From the NCBI GenBank assembly GCA_963924555.1, contig OZ004593.1, forward strand, positions 3,654,480 to 3,718,479: a DNA stretch of 64,000 nt. Reading direction: 5' to 3'. Each line of letters begins with the position of its first letter. Within the stretch, counting starts at the first letter, position 1. Below, one piece after another: positions 1 to 12,967 of this stretch. This DNA comes from Crambe crambe. Lineage: Eukaryota; Porifera; Demospongiae; Poecilosclerida; Crambeidae. A program made the position numbers and the translations under genes. The notes beneath the pieces are model-generated. The model was not told the origin of the DNA, searched no databases, and was given only the letters and a program-made list of their open reading frames with translations.

Positions 1-529
1 ATCTAGAAACCCAAGAGCCCCAAGAATATATAGTAAAGTCTCTACCAAGGGCCTGAAGGTTTCCAGATACCATATGATAGATCCTGCTAGTTGAAGAATC
101 TATTTATAGTCATAGCAACTACTTAGTTACCTATCTCTGAAGCTAGCTGTAATTGATTCCTTTGAGTAAGCACTCCCCAATGCCTATCACCAAAAGTTTG
201 ACAGGATGTAAGATAGTCTCCTTGAAATTATAGCAAGCAGTGCAGCAATCATCAGGACCAAGGAAGACAGAAAACAACATGCACACAGTGCTAACTAGCA
301 AGTTCTGTAACACAGCAACTATTATTACTGACCAATCAGGAAAAGGATCCGTAAGCTACGTAGCACATGACAGTTGCAGTTAAGACTGATGACTAATCTA
401 TTCAGACTAGCTATATTTATTTTATAGTCTAAATGATAATGACTAGCAACAAAATTATGAGGTAATTCACAGAGAATGGAATATGTATGCACTGAGAAGA
501 GAGGGTGTTGGTTCTGTTTCTGTACTCAC
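1..529. other. Left-edge stretch, intron of ANAPC2
   Basis: This stretch follows the last recognisable ANAPC2 exon, whose donor lies at 524-529 on the minus strand. I looked on both strands for the winged-helix C-terminal exons expected next and found no convincing one. An open minus-strand stretch near 1-110 is too short to assign. The remaining ANAPC2 exons probably lie left of the window. Confidence 0.4.
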
Positions 530-3500
530 TCTGGTCTTGAAAACAGTATATAATGGCAGCTTTGATTGGAGACACAGTAAAACTCAGTTCTCTGTCAGCT
601 AGCTGTAACTCCACCTAACATAATAACAGTTTCAAATACACTTCATAGCCCTCCTAATAATACCAAAAAAAAAAATGCAGGGAGGCCACAGGGCTCTAAG
701 GGTCAGGGTCCCCCAGCTAACATAGTATCTTTATACCTCAAATTCCCCTCAGATTTTCTGGTTGAGGTCCAAAATATTTTCCTGGGTGGGTATGCCCCAG
801 ACACCCCTGACCACGATTTTCACAGATACTCCTAAACAAATCTGTATCCTAATGTGTACACTAATAGGCTAGAATCCATTAAAATGCAAGTAGAAAAGAA
901 CCCTTGAACAGAGTGATTTTGTGTGTCATTTCAGCTTTCATAAATATAGTTGTACATGGTAGTGGTGTAGGAAGGATTTTGAATGCATTGTCAAAGTATA
1001 TGGGATTATGACCACACAGTGTGCCATCTAAGCTACTGGACTTGTAACTGAAATGTGTATCTTGTAATTTTTACACTAATTTTAATTAATTGGTGCTTAC
1101 AACATTAACTTTATTTTTGTTGTCACAGCTTACTCAGCTCTTACACTATTTTGAACTGGGTAATTAATTTTCATGTCATTTTGTAACAACAAATTTACAG
1201 TACCTAGGAAAAATCTGCTCAGTCAACATGTGTAACTATAATTATTATCAAGTCACTTACTTCTACTGATCCAAGATGAGGCCTCCATTCCAAAGTCCGT
1301 AGGCCCTTCAAGCTCTTGTAACACTCTGTGTACCTTTCAAGCTCTCTAAAACATAACGTATTTGAAGTTGGCACAATAATTATTAGCTATACCTTTCAAT
1401 AAATTCTGGCAACTTCAGTTTTTCTTCCCTAAAAGTTGGCCAGAAGAAATGGGACAGAATAAATGCAATGATTTGAGGCCCCTTTTCTGATTCCTGTGTG
1501 ATTATAAGTATAATAATCAACTATAACTATATATCACACATGACATACAGCAAGTCTTCCCTCAGTTTTCTTGAGTTGTGATATTATATGCGAGTTGATT
1601 CGTTTAGAATCAGCAATATCTTTCATCATCACTTCACAGTCATGAAGATTACTCTCTCCAAATCGGAGCTTAAGGAGCTCTAAATTTCTTACCTATACAG
1701 GGAGACAAAAGCTACTTACGTAGGTGTGATTACCACTGTGAAGGTTCTTCCCTAATATTGAAAACTATCATAGTTTGAGTACTATCTGCACTAATGGTTT
1801 AAAGTGCTTTGGTTGCCAACCTACGTATATGATCAACGAGCATATCCTAGTGGCTTAAGTTGAGTGTATTGATAAACAAAACTGATGGTAGTATGTATAT
1901 GCATAAAAATTATTTGAAAGTGAATTTTGGTTAAATGTTATTGATCATGAAATCCACTGCAGTAAGATAAACCATAAGTACCATGCCAAGCCTCTGAGTC
2001 TTCACAGAAATTGGTTATGCCATGCAGGCACAAAAGAATGAACTAAATATTACTTAATGCAGGCAGCAAGCACTCATGTCAGAAATAGATAGATAGATAG
2101 ATAGCTCATGCTTTTAAAGCAAGAATTGTATCATAATTCGCTAGCTACTGTTCATAGAGATGCAACTTACTCTCAGTTAGAGTTTAGCTACTGGTTCCTG
2201 TTAACTTGGAAACTGGTATCTTGTAAGAAAAATGAGTGATTGAACTTTGACCTCAGTTCCAAACTGTATTGTGCATGCCCATGTATGTACATACAGTGAC
2301 ATGCATCAATGCAAGTGACATTATAGCACTCTTTTAAAGATCAGTGTGTGGGCTGGGTAATTTTAAATTTTCTCAAAATATCCTGCTGATCACTAAACCG
2401 CTTGGGAAAGATTTTTATTGTCATGTGAACTGCAAGTAAACCATTAAACCATGGTCATGTTGTGTAAACTGCATATTTTACCGGAGGGTACCCCCCAACT
2501 TTTCATTTCCTAGCTGATACTGCTACATCACATAGTAACACTACATTCATTGCTAGTGCTTTGCAAAATAAAACAGGTCTGATACCCACATCACAGGTAC
2601 AGATGAGCTGGCTCTTGAAGTAGAGAGAGCCATAAAAGAAAAAGTTATTACTTTTAATATAGCATTGATGAAGTTGAATGTGTATACTTCGATCTTATTG
2701 ACAATGCAAGGTAGTCATGTGCACAGGGTATTGGCTATATCCATAATGATAGTGAAAGAAATTTGAGGTAGAGAAAAAGTTATCATAACACGAAATCTTT
2801 CAAATAAGCAACAGGACACTTGTGTATATAATAACTCAAAACTTCACCAGAACTTCAGTTTTGGCAAGTAAGTGGAGTACTGTCTACAACTAAAGAATGA
2901 GTCAAGTGGTCTTACTCATATTATGCAGCTTCTTAGCAGGAGTATGTACTACATCTGTAGTTTTCTATGTTATATCAGAGAATTCTAATCCAGTAGAGTC
3001 ATGCCCTGGCTCTTCCTGTGCAACACTGAACAACTATGCTAATAATGTGAGTCAATATTCAACTAATAATGCCAAATTTATATTCTTATCCGGCACACAT
3101 TTTTTGAATGCTGGTATTCCAATTAAGAATGTACAAAATGTGACATTTACTGGGATTAGTGGTGTTCCTACTACCCTACATTGCAGAGGTTCAGGAGGAT
3201 TCACATTTCAAAATGTTTCTAATGTTACATTGGCACACTTGTTAGTAGTGTCTTGTGGCCAGCCAATTCCTCCAAAAATGCACAGGGTCAATAAAATAGC
3301 ACACGCAGCATTGGCTTTCGCAGAAGTCTCTAACTTAATCATCAATGCCATATCAGTTGAACAAAGCAGAGGTTTTGGTTTGTCAGCTCATTGTATCTAT
3401 GGGGACTTCAAAGTCATAGGGTCTTCATTTCGATTTAACACTGGGAATAGAGATTATTTGGGAGGAAATGCTATTATCGAAAATACTAATTGTTCTGCCT

Positions 3501-6500
3501 GCAAATTATCTCATTTTTCCATAACTTCAAGCACTTTTTCTCATGGATATTATTGGGGATATGCTTACGATTACTATTCAGGTACTTTAGCAACAGGACT
3601 AACAGTACTTCTCTCACAAACATCAATAAATCTAAACATCATAAATGTAGTCATGGAAAACAACACTAACAGCATTAAAAAAGGCTTAGGAGGGAACATG
3701 TTCATCCATGTCTACAACACTACAAATTATATATCAAATAAAATACTCATTATGAACAGCAAATTCATTGGTGGGTTAGCCTGGGTGGGAGGGGGGCTTG
3801 GAGTGAGTTTTTATACCAGCTCAAAGACACATACCTCAAAGAGACAAGGTTCAAAAAAATGTCTAAGTGTGCTTAAGCTAAAAAAATACCACCATTTCAG
3901 ACAATGAAGGCATTATAGGCAGTGGGCTCTACATAATATTCCAAATGATGACTCCTCATCACTATTGTCCCAAGAGCCATGTGGAGGTGTTGGAGTGTAC
4001 CTTTCAAAACAACAAGTTTGTCGTACCACAGAGTGATAAGCACATGTTCATAGGTCAGGGAGTGGCAACACATATTCTGACTAAGTATCACAACCATTTG
4101 CTAGCCCAAGACATTTCCAACCACTTAAAGGCACATTTTGAGAACACTACTTTCATATTCAACCGAATCATTATTAGAGAAAGAGCACTTGATAACTTGT
4201 CTAAGCTGAAGATAGATGCCATGACGTTCAGTGCCGTGAGCATCAAAGATAGCATAACAATAAAGAATTATAATTTCACCAGCAATGAAATCACAGGTAT
4301 AGGAGTATTCAAATCAATGGTTAGATTCCAAGGAGAAATCATCATAAGAAATAATACAGGAATTAATGGTGGAGGGATAACCTTATGTCAGTCGTCTTTC
4401 ATCATTTTGACTGCTAATACTAGTATTGATCTTATAGGCAATCATGCTATAGAATCTGGGGGAGGCATATTTGCTGAAGATCAATGCTTCAGTTCAAAAA
4501 CATTTTGCTTTTATCAAATTGATTGTCAAGGCTGGAAATGCACAAATGCCGCTGAAGAAGGAATTTTCATACGGATGGTGGATAACACTGGAGAATATGC
4601 AGGAAATCATATCTATGGTGGTGCTCTTGATAACTGCATAATAAATAAATGTCAAAGCACTGAAGTGTTTCATAGCTTGTTCAGATTTGATTCACATCAG
4701 TTTCATTCTGACGTTTCTCTTATCTCTTCAAATCCTTGACATATATGTTTCTGTAAAAATGAAAAACCTGACTGTGGCAAGGAGAACTATAACTACTTCA
4801 AATCAGTTTATCCCGGAGAGAATATTTCAATTCATACAGTAGTTGTGGGCCAGTTCAATGGGACTGTACCAGGGACGATAAAGGCTTCTTCCGATTTTTC
4901 TAAAAATGAAGCACAAGAAATACGGACTAACAAGAGCTGTACTCCATTAATCATTCCAGTGAAAACTGGCAACAGCAGTTGTAAAAAAATTAAAATAAAA
5001 CTAGAACTCCTATCAGATATAAACCAAGCAATACATAATGTAACATATCTCACTGCCAGCAACCCAGGATATGTAAATATCCGTATCAAACAATGTCCTT
5101 TAGGATTCAATCACAGTGAAGGAGTCTGCAAGTGTGCTCAGATACTACTAGATAATGATATAAACAGTTGTTTCATTGCTAATCAAAGCATTCTCAGAAT
5201 GCCACCTATTTGGCTGAGTTTTGACACCAACTCGAAGATGATCATATATCATGAAGTATGTCCCTACGATTATTGTCATCCTACACCAGTGTTCATCACT
5301 TCAAATAGCAGCCACTTTAACGATGCTGTTCAGTGTGCATCAAATCGCACTGGAATTTTATGTGGTAAGTGTGCAAATGGATACTCTGTAAGCATGTTCT
5401 CTTCTGCATGCATGCAATGCAAGAATAAAGCTTTTGTATTACCTGCTATAGTATTGGGACATTTAATACTAGGTGTTGTGCTGGTCATTATTCTTATAAC
5501 ATTCAATATAACATATACAGATGGAAAATTCAGTGGTGTAATATTCTATTCAAGTATCGTAAGCATAAATGACTTCATTTTTTATCTACCACAAGATAAG
5601 CATAATATTCTACACAACCTAATGTCATCATTAAGCTTAAGTATGCAAATCAACTTGTGCTTTTATGATGGGATGGATTCATACACTAAAATATGGTTAA
5701 GAATTGGGTTCTGTATCATTATTGGAATCATCACATTCCTGAGCAATAAGTACGTCAAAATAGCAAAGCTATGTGGTGCAAACATCATCAAAGTATTCGT
5801 AACTCTTTTCCAGATTTCTTATACCAAATTGATACACACTATAGTGTATATTCTATCATTTACAGTCATTGAGTACCCATCAGAAGATCCAGCAGTATTC
5901 CATCAAAAGTATGTTTGGCTTTATGATCCCAACATCGAATATTTCCATGGAAGACACATCCCTCTGGCTTTGGTTGGAATTGGCTTTGGTGTTTTGATAC
6001 TTGCTTATACACTAACACTTCTCTTTATCCAACCACTCCAAAGATATTCACACTTGCATTGCTTCTCATGGATTGCAAGACTCAAGCCTTTAGTAGATGC
6101 ATACACTGCCCCCCACATCATCAAAGATAACTGCCGATATTGGGAGGGGCTGCTTCTCTCATTTCGCTTTATTCTAGCAATCATATTTGCCACTAACATC
6201 AAGAGTAAAGTGGATACCAATATAACTGCCATAAGTTCATTTTGTGTAATCCTCTTGACTATTTCATGGTGCATGGGAGGCATATACAAGAAGGCACATC
6301 TCAATATTCTTAATTCATCAAGTATTCTCAACTTAGCCCTCTTATCAATTGCAATAAGCCATACTAACAAATACAAATATAAATACAGAAACACACGACC
6401 AGCAGAACATGGAACATATCAGTCCATAATAGTCATATCTTTCTCAGTGGTACTAGTACCATATATGGAGTCCTGGTACATCATATTTATGTTTGCATAA

Positions 6501-9500
6501 AGTCTTGGTGTCTCAAATGTAAACGGTTCAATTATCAAGCTCTCTCTCCTGAACTTCCAGATAATGGATTACCTCAATTAGACCAACTTATATGTTCAAG
6601 GTGATTTATTTTACACTCCATTTTATTATTAGCAAAAATATGATCTGTGAAAGAAGCTACTTATGTTATTCTGTACGAAGCATGATTTTTTTCCCACTAT
6701 TCCTTTATTCACTGATACTACATAACTATTTGGTGATTTTATATAATCTCAATCTAACTAATACTGGATAGAAATATGTTATCACATACCTCTCTTGAAA
6801 TATCATAACCCGTTGACTGGATGAGTCGATCTGCCAGAAGATTTTTGTACTCACCCACAAATTTCTCACAACTTCCATAAATGTTCACTAGCAGACTAAC
6901 ACAGGTTGACCAGGTTAATATAATATATAAATCTAACCAACCTTATAATATCAGATGTTAGTCTGCTCTTTGATGTCCTGGCTGTTGAACAATAAAATTC
7001 ATAGTTACAGTGAAACCTCAATTAGACACTGTTTGGGGCCAAGGAATTCACTGTGGGGGGGTTCCACTATGAGGGGTTCCATTATATAATTAAGGGTTCC
7101 AGTATAACTATTGAGGGATTCTACTGATTCAATAAATAGCATGATAGTGTTTGATTTGAATTTATAGGGAGGGTAATTGTGGCTAGTTCATTGCAGCAAT
7201 ACATTTTGGCCAATACTACTAGGCTAATACATTGTGGCCAGTGCAACAGGGAAAATCATTTATAGTATACTGTATCTCAAGATATTAAACTTACTTGGAT
7301 CAGCATCAACAGGATCAGGGACCCATGCATCAAAATCTTCCTCCTCGTTATCACTCTCCTCATTCAAATCCACTAATCCTGGTTCTCCAGCAGCCAGTTC
7401 CTTCCATATAACAATGCATCATAAATCATTCACAGACCAGTGTGATGCTTAATGTAGGCAAAAGAATGACTATGGTTTATGCATGTTCCAGTAGAACACT
7501 TGAGAAATACAAATCCAATGACTCTATTCAATGGATGAAATTATGCAAGGATGAAGTCAAACATGGGCATGTCACTAAGTGATAGTACCACACTGGATGA
7601 AAATCTTCACTTCACACAAATCACTTACTTCAGCCAATTCATTGCTACCATCATCAGTAAGACTGGCCACTATGCATCGCACAGTATCATCTCTGGTCAG
7701 CAAGTATCTTCGCACTGGAGAACACACCTGTTCCAAAATTACACCACTGGGGTCCAAGAGACGCAAAGCCTTAATAAAAACAAGTAATCAGTGTTATTAT
7801 AAATTTATAACAGCTCAGTTGAACCTTAATAGAGGATATATACTGTGTTATGATATCAGCTGTGTTAGCACCAGGATGGAGTAATCTCAATTCAAACCTA
7901 TACAGGCAGATTCATCACATTATGTTCTATTAAGTCTAATTAAAAACTTACTCAGATTTGAGACTCAAAATCAGGAATGATCGTAAGTTGACTTTAACCA
8001 AGCATTGCTTAAGATCACACAAGGCTTCTTCAGAGTCAGGATACTCCACAAGTATGTCAAAGAGTTCACTTATTCTAATCATTATTGCAGAGTTGCACTA
8101 TAATGAAAGGTTGTTGTTATTTTTACCTTAATTTTGCAAACTCTTTGAATCCTAAATACTCAATCTGACATAGCCATTGTTCAGTGCCATTGCCATTATT
8201 TGAACTTCCTGTAATCAAGTGATTAATTATGAACTATCAAATGTTATACTTCAGGAAGTTCACAGAGGGAGGAAAAATAGGTCTGGTGCAAAGTTGAATG
8301 TGAATAGTGAGAGCAAATGTTTTTGTGATTAAGAAAGCTGGCATAATATTCCACCAGATATTGTACACTTCAGGGCCCTCCTGGCTTGTTAAACTAACCC
8401 AGCACAGCCTTTATCCACCCTATGATCTTATCCTTCAGATAAGCGATGACTTTGTCCAACAAAAAAGTGTCAAATTCAAGAGAGCAGGTCTGATGGACAT
8501 ATTCTTTTACCTTAATTAAAAGAAGAACTTATTCAGAATAATTATTGCAGCACTAACTACAAGGACTTCCTACATGAAAGAAAGAGGTAGGCAGAATGAA
8601 TCCACCTCCCCACTTCTGTAATGAAGCCCTAGTACTTTTTCACTCTTACTTTCATTTGAACAATTTCTGCTACTGCATGATCAGCGAAAAAATGTAATAG
8701 ATTGAGAGACTTGAGCTGAGACACCAGCAATGAAAATTTTTCCAAAAAGCTTCTTGAATTGCTACTATCCAAAAAATCCATAGATAATTCCTTCCTGCTC
8801 ACATTTGTTTTTTCCTCCATCTTTTCTAGAGTAGTATCCATGTCATCTATTCGATCAAATTTAGTAATTATTATGCATGCAGCTGCCAAATCTTGTCTTA
8901 CTGTCATCTTCATTCCATATGTCTATGGAATGCTTCAAGATTTTTAAAATAACACTGTAAACATGTTCTGGCAGAGAAATAGATAACATAGTTTCAAGTA
9001 TTTGTTGAGTAGAATCAAATGCACACCTGAAATAAAAATTCGTTATAGTATCAGAAACCAATCGCAAGGCTGACTGTGAATATGAAATTATCAATCAAAA
9101 AAAAAAATTCATGGTTACATATTACAGCAGCTAAAGCAATCCTCTGAAATCAATATTCTCTACTGGTTCATACGTGGTTATAAAACTGTATCTGAAATTG
9201 AGACTGAGTCTACACTAAACACAACTGGAAAAAAAAAGGCGGATTGATCAATCTCCGTTTCCAAGGAAATGTTTAGCTCATGTACCTACGTATGTACCAT
9301 GCACATAAATACTTTTCTCCACTTCATTTGCCCAATACTAAGCTAGTGTTTCAATGGTAAAGCATTGATCAAGAACTGTGGCTTCCTTCTTGTTTGTAAA
9401 CTGCATATGTGCAGTGTGCATGCTGGATTAAGATGATGATGATGATGGAACCCAGAAATGAGAATACAAAGAAAATAAGGAAAACTTGCTTGTCTTTCTT

Positions 9501-10318
9501 TCCACTAGGTAAAGAGTCAACTATAGCTGAAGTGCATGATATGGCATCCAAATTTTGCCTCAATTCTTCCAGGGCAGTATGCAAATTGCTTAGAGATTCT
9601 TCAGCATCCTGTATAATAGTAGGATGAAATTTTGCCATCATTATGATAGTACTAACAATTTTGTGGGTTTTAGACATCATCCTGTGCATGTCTACATTGT
9701 GCTCACATGCTTCCCTCCTCACATTTTCTCCCCCAATCAAGAGTATGCTATTTTTACATCAGAGTCAAATTTATAGATATGAAAGAAAACACTGGCTGGC
9801 TGGCTACCTAAGTGTTCTCATGGTCCTGTTAATCCTGATGGCGTGTATAATCTGCTGTAAAAATTGTACATGTAACAGCCACATACACTTTCTTTTAGTT
9901 GAGAAAAAAAAAAAAAAAAAAAAACTAGAGGGAAAAATATTCCTAATGACATTTTTTTCCTAATGAAGTTAACCATCCCTACAGAATTGTGAGAGAAAAA
10001 GGAGTTCAAAATGGAGTTACTGGCAGCTCTTACGTCCCTTCCTTTAATATCATGCAGTTGTCATTACTGTTCTGCTTACCAAATCAGGGAGAATTTTTCT
10101 CCAGAAATTTGGAACAAGACTTGAAGAGCATCGCTTTCTGAAGTGCTCTAATTAATAATAAAGAGACCTTGATTAAATGTTAGCTAATATCTTGCACACT
10201 TGGCCGACCCTCTAAACTTAAATTCACCGTTGAGAACTTCTCTAAGAAGAGGTTCTAGTATTGGTTGATATCCTGCAGCGTTGATGAATGGCTCTGTAGC
10301 AGCAGCAGTGGACTCCAT
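530..10318 (-). CDS. ANAPC2: ANAPC2, anaphase-promoting complex cullin-like subunit (3' end missing)
   Basis: ANAPC2 is the cullin-type scaffold of the APC/C ubiquitin ligase that drives mitotic exit. Seventeen exons chain with consistent phases: 10228-10318, 10080-10147, about 9486-9608, 8902-9073, 8650-8846, 8399-8510, 8127-8208, 7952-8074, 7825-7897, 7629-7769, 7295-7400, 6942-6981, 6790-6895, 1549-1692, 1393-1493, 1261-1345 and 530-614. Together they give about 616 codons; animal orthologues are near 820 aa. Recognisable family segments include RLLHPGANTADIIT, VRRYLLTRDDTVRCIVASLT, WVPDPVDADP, the cullin-homology EYKNLLADRL and KLRFGESNLHDCEVMMKDIA, and VELQLADRELSFTV. The start at 10318 is the first ATG followed by an open exon with a good donor. 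The third exon's donor is weak (GTTTTC) and its edge is approximate. No frameshift was seen. The intron at 1693-6789 contains another gene on the opposite strand. The winged-helix C-terminus is outside the window. Confidence 0.93.
2897..6604 (+). pseudogene. Beta-helix / Cys-rich / multi-TM surface protein gene, three lesions, nested in ANAPC2 intron
   Basis: A single-exon gene begins at ATG 2897 with a hydrophobic signal peptide (about residues 1-22). It continues with Asn-rich repeats typical of a right-handed beta-helix (NVTFTGIS, NVSNVTLAH, GGNAIIEN). A Cys-rich knot (GILCGKCANGYSVSMFSSAC) precedes about seven or more hydrophobic segments starting near 5420. Three defects break it. An extra base lies in the seven-A run at 3880-3886. 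An in-frame TGA sits at 4737-4739 in the ICFC-containing region. A one-base loss lies near 6445-6465, after which the original frame resumes and gives a Cys-rich cytoplasmic tail ending at TGA 6602-6604. The two indels cancel. The Cys-knot and TM part resembles the intact protein at 24169-25866. The family's function is unknown to me; a surface receptor or adhesion role is inference. It lies wholly inside an ANAPC2 intron on the opposite strand. Confidence 0.8.
7010..7125. repeat. Short dispersed repeat fragment
   Basis: This intronic stretch contains a CAGTGAAACCTCAATTAG-like end followed by GGTTCCA-type repeats. Such sequence is typical of degraded Tc1/mariner-type MITE ends. No partner terminus was found nearby, so it is a fragment at best. 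Confidence 0.3.
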
Positions 10319-10557
10319 GATCGATCATGTCACGATATATTTGGGCGACCCTTTACCCAGCTAGTCGTAGTAGTCTCAGTTTAACACAATCTCACAGATT
10401 CAGATCTCTCATCTCTGTATTTTGGCGCCATGAGGTCAAAATGAATATTTCTTGTGATGGCTTCTTCACCATCAAATTCTTGAATGTTGCAGATGATCTT
10501 ACTGTGTGGAAAGATCCCCACATAACTTGGTTATCTTTCACGCTTGCCTGAGTATTT

Positions 10558-10598
10558 AGCAAACTATGGCAAACTTGCTATTTTTGCCATAGTTTGCT
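10558..10598. repeat. 15-bp perfect hairpin followed by GGCAAACT repeats
   Basis: AGCAAACTATGGCAA pairs perfectly with TTGCCATAGTTTGCT across an 11-base spacer. Degenerate GGCAAACT/TGGCAAAC units continue to about 10672. It lies between the ANAPC2 start and the protease gene, and I see no coding sequence in it. Confidence 0.6.
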
Positions 10599-11051
10599 AG
10601 AGTTTTCCAGAGTTTGATCAAGCAAGCTTGGCAAACTCTGGTAAACTTTGGCAAACTTTAGGCAAACTAGCACACCAAGCTCACAGAAGAACTAAGTCAA
10701 AGAACTTCCATTGAAAGTGTGGTAGAATATTCCTGCAATCTACTTCTACTCATGCAAAGACAACTTAAGAGCCAAGCCTATGGGGGCACAATTGCATTTC
10801 TCTCACCATAGCCATAACAAATAAAATCCATCCCACTTTGTTCCTCTAGTTTATCGTTATAAGCATGCTCACCCAATTATAACTAATATCATGATTTAGC
10901 TACAAAACATAGCTAGCAATTCTAGAGCAAGGAATTGACAATAGCTACACATTCTCCATAACTAAAAGTCACTAGCTAATTACATGAGTCCACACAAGTC
11001 TTTCTCTTGTATATTAAAGTTTAAAATTCCACTGTTCCAAAATTAGAGGGT

Positions 11052-12182
11052 TCAGTAGTACTGTATCCACCTCTTGATTTGGTAGTACCTCGACTTAGTG
11101 ATACGAGTACACTTGTTATATTCTTTATAAAAAGTTGACCCATAAGCATGAATGCAATACACTACCACCTTTTATGAAACTGCTTCCAATATGTATATAT
11201 TCCACTTCCGCTCATTCCATTGTAGCTAAGTGTCGCATTTGTATCCAAGCTGGTTGGTGAAGAGGTACTTTATTTTACAGTGAGTTCGCATCATGCACCT
11301 ACCACATACATCGCTGGGATAGCCAGCAATGTTGACAATCCAGTCTCGTTTCATTCCAATATAGCCTATATCCATCATCACAGGAGAAGGCCTATTTACA
11401 ACTATCAAGGCATAATCATAAGATGGCCACCCATATTTGACCCATCCTTTCACAGAAATGGCAAATATCCATTTGTAATAATAACCTTTATCGGGATCAC
11501 AGTTTTTTCCTCTCCAAAAATTCAAGTTTTTTAGCCATTTTTTGGTTGCATAACTGTACACACAATGGCCTGCAGTAAGAATATGTCGAGGACCAACAAA
11601 GGTCCCAGTACAACCAGACTCAATGATTCCCTTGGCTGACCAGGGAAATATTTTGGTGTTGCTAACTTTCATACGAGTGTCTGGTGGGAAAATGCTTCTA
11701 GTTAGTCGAGTCTCAGATGCTTCTCCATCTCCATCATATGTTGGTTGTTTATTCATGCTGTTGGTGTTTATTATCTCTGCAGAAGTGGAAGTTGACCGAA
11801 TGATGGAGAAGATGGAATCTAGTTCTGTGGATGAGCCTTCATATTCAAAGCCTGAAGGTGTCACTACATACCAATGACTGTAATCTTCATCATTTTTGGA
11901 TCCCTCTGGAAAATTTATGCCCTCATCTGTGTCATTGAACTTGATACTTTCTGGAAGGATATCTGCATTGGTATTGTAGTCGAAAGTTATTTTCTTTGGA
12001 GGACTGGCATCTAGTGAGAGGGGAAGAATCGGAGATTCGATTTGTGGATTAGAATTGTAGTCAGTTTGTCTCTTTTTGACATCAATACCTTCTTGACTAA
12101 GTTCTGCTTCCACAAAAACAATGCTTCCAAGGGTGCTGAAACTCATAAGTGCCAAACTGAAGGAAACTCCTTTCCAGTTCAT
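11052..12182 (-). pseudogene. Secreted trypsin-like serine protease (PRSS23/V8-like), frameshifted twice
   Basis: ATG at 12182 opens a signal peptide (about residues 1-26), a long acidic/Ser-Thr pro-region and an S1 protease domain. The catalytic His is in LTAGHCVY and the Asp is in YDYALIVV. The open frame stops at TAG 11226-11228, just before the Ser region. One extra base near 11228-11232 shifts into the frame that reads NGMSGSGIY, which contains the catalytic Ser. One missing base near 11165-11172 restores a frame reading through TRITKSRYYQIKRW to TGA 11052-11054. The GMSGSG form and the C-terminal pattern match the PRSS23/V8-like branch rather than digestive trypsin. A TATA box lies about 55 bp upstream. 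As read, the product loses its nucleophile, so it is either a pseudogene or carries two close sequencing indels. Confidence 0.82.
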
Positions 12183-12235
12183 TTTGTATGAAAGTGTCCT
12201 GTTGGAACTCTAGAATTGATGTGGCCCACATGCCT

Positions 12236-12244
12236 CTTTTTATA
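12236..12244 (-). promoter_or_regulatory. TATA box of the protease gene
   Basis: TATAAAAAG on the minus strand lies about 54-62 bp upstream of the protease ATG at 12182. This spacing suits a transcription start near 12206-12212 and a short 5' leader. The match is by sequence and spacing only. Confidence 0.6.
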
Positions 12245-12414
12245 GCTAGCAGAGAGTTAGTTTTCTATAAATATGCATTGAATTTCATTTGGAGTAAAGA
12301 CTGAGCTAAAATTATGTGGATGCAACTTGTCACCAACTAACAACTTGGATATACCGAACCAGAGCCATAAAATAGAATTACCGTAAAATTGACTTTTGTC
12401 ATAACAATATGAAC

Positions 12415-12711
12415 CAAGCTAATTGCCTTTTACTTTCTGCACTTACATTATGGTACATTGAATCAAGGGGTGTAGCTAATTGCCTTTTACTTTCTGCACT
12501 TACATTATGGTACATTGAATCAAGGGGTGTAGCTAATTGCCTTTTACTTTCTGCACTTACATTATGGTACATTGAATCAAGGGGTGTAGCTAATTGCCTT
12601 TTACTTTCTGCACTTACATTATGGTATATTGAATCAAGGGGTGTAGCTAATTGCCTTTTACTTTCTGCACTGACATTTGCTGTATTAGGCGCAGCTAATT
12701 GCCTTTATTAA
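12415..12711. repeat. 57-bp tandem repeat, about five copies
   Basis: A 57-bp unit containing GCTAATTGCCTTTTACTTTC and ending GAATCAAGGGGTGTA is repeated head-to-tail. The first four copies are nearly identical and the last is diverged, with decayed remnants to about 12790. The period is a multiple of three and one frame has no stop, so the array looks like a 100-residue open frame. I treat it as a minisatellite, not a gene. Confidence 0.93.
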
Positions 12712-12913
12712 ATAATGCATCAAATGGTGTAGCTAATTACTTGTTATTATGGAAATCAAGGGTGTAGCTAATTTACTCGTCTGTTGTAACTAATTGTTGA
12801 CAGATGAATTTCATGTAGGTAGCTTGGTAATTTGGCAGCTTCTCTCAATAATAATCCTTCTTTTAGGAAACTGATTATCGGTAATCAATGTAGCCAGGTG
12901 GATCTCATAACTA

Positions 12914-12967
12914 ACTTCATATTTGTCAATCACACAGCAAACTTCATATTTGTCAATCACACAGCAA
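12914..12967. repeat. 27-bp exact tandem duplication
   Basis: The unit ACTTCATATTTG...CACACAGCAA occurs twice back-to-back with no mismatch, at 12914-12940 and 12941-12967. Confidence 0.9.

Noticed and set aside
3880-3886. Programmed frameshifting at the A run
   Set aside because: The shift needed is +1, there is no evident stimulatory structure, and the same gene also has a nonsense codon and another indel. Decay is simpler.
12409-12711. 100-residue open frame with perfect 19-residue repeats
   Set aside because: It is the read-through of a 57-bp minisatellite. There is no splice or promoter context, and the flanks carry decayed repeat units.
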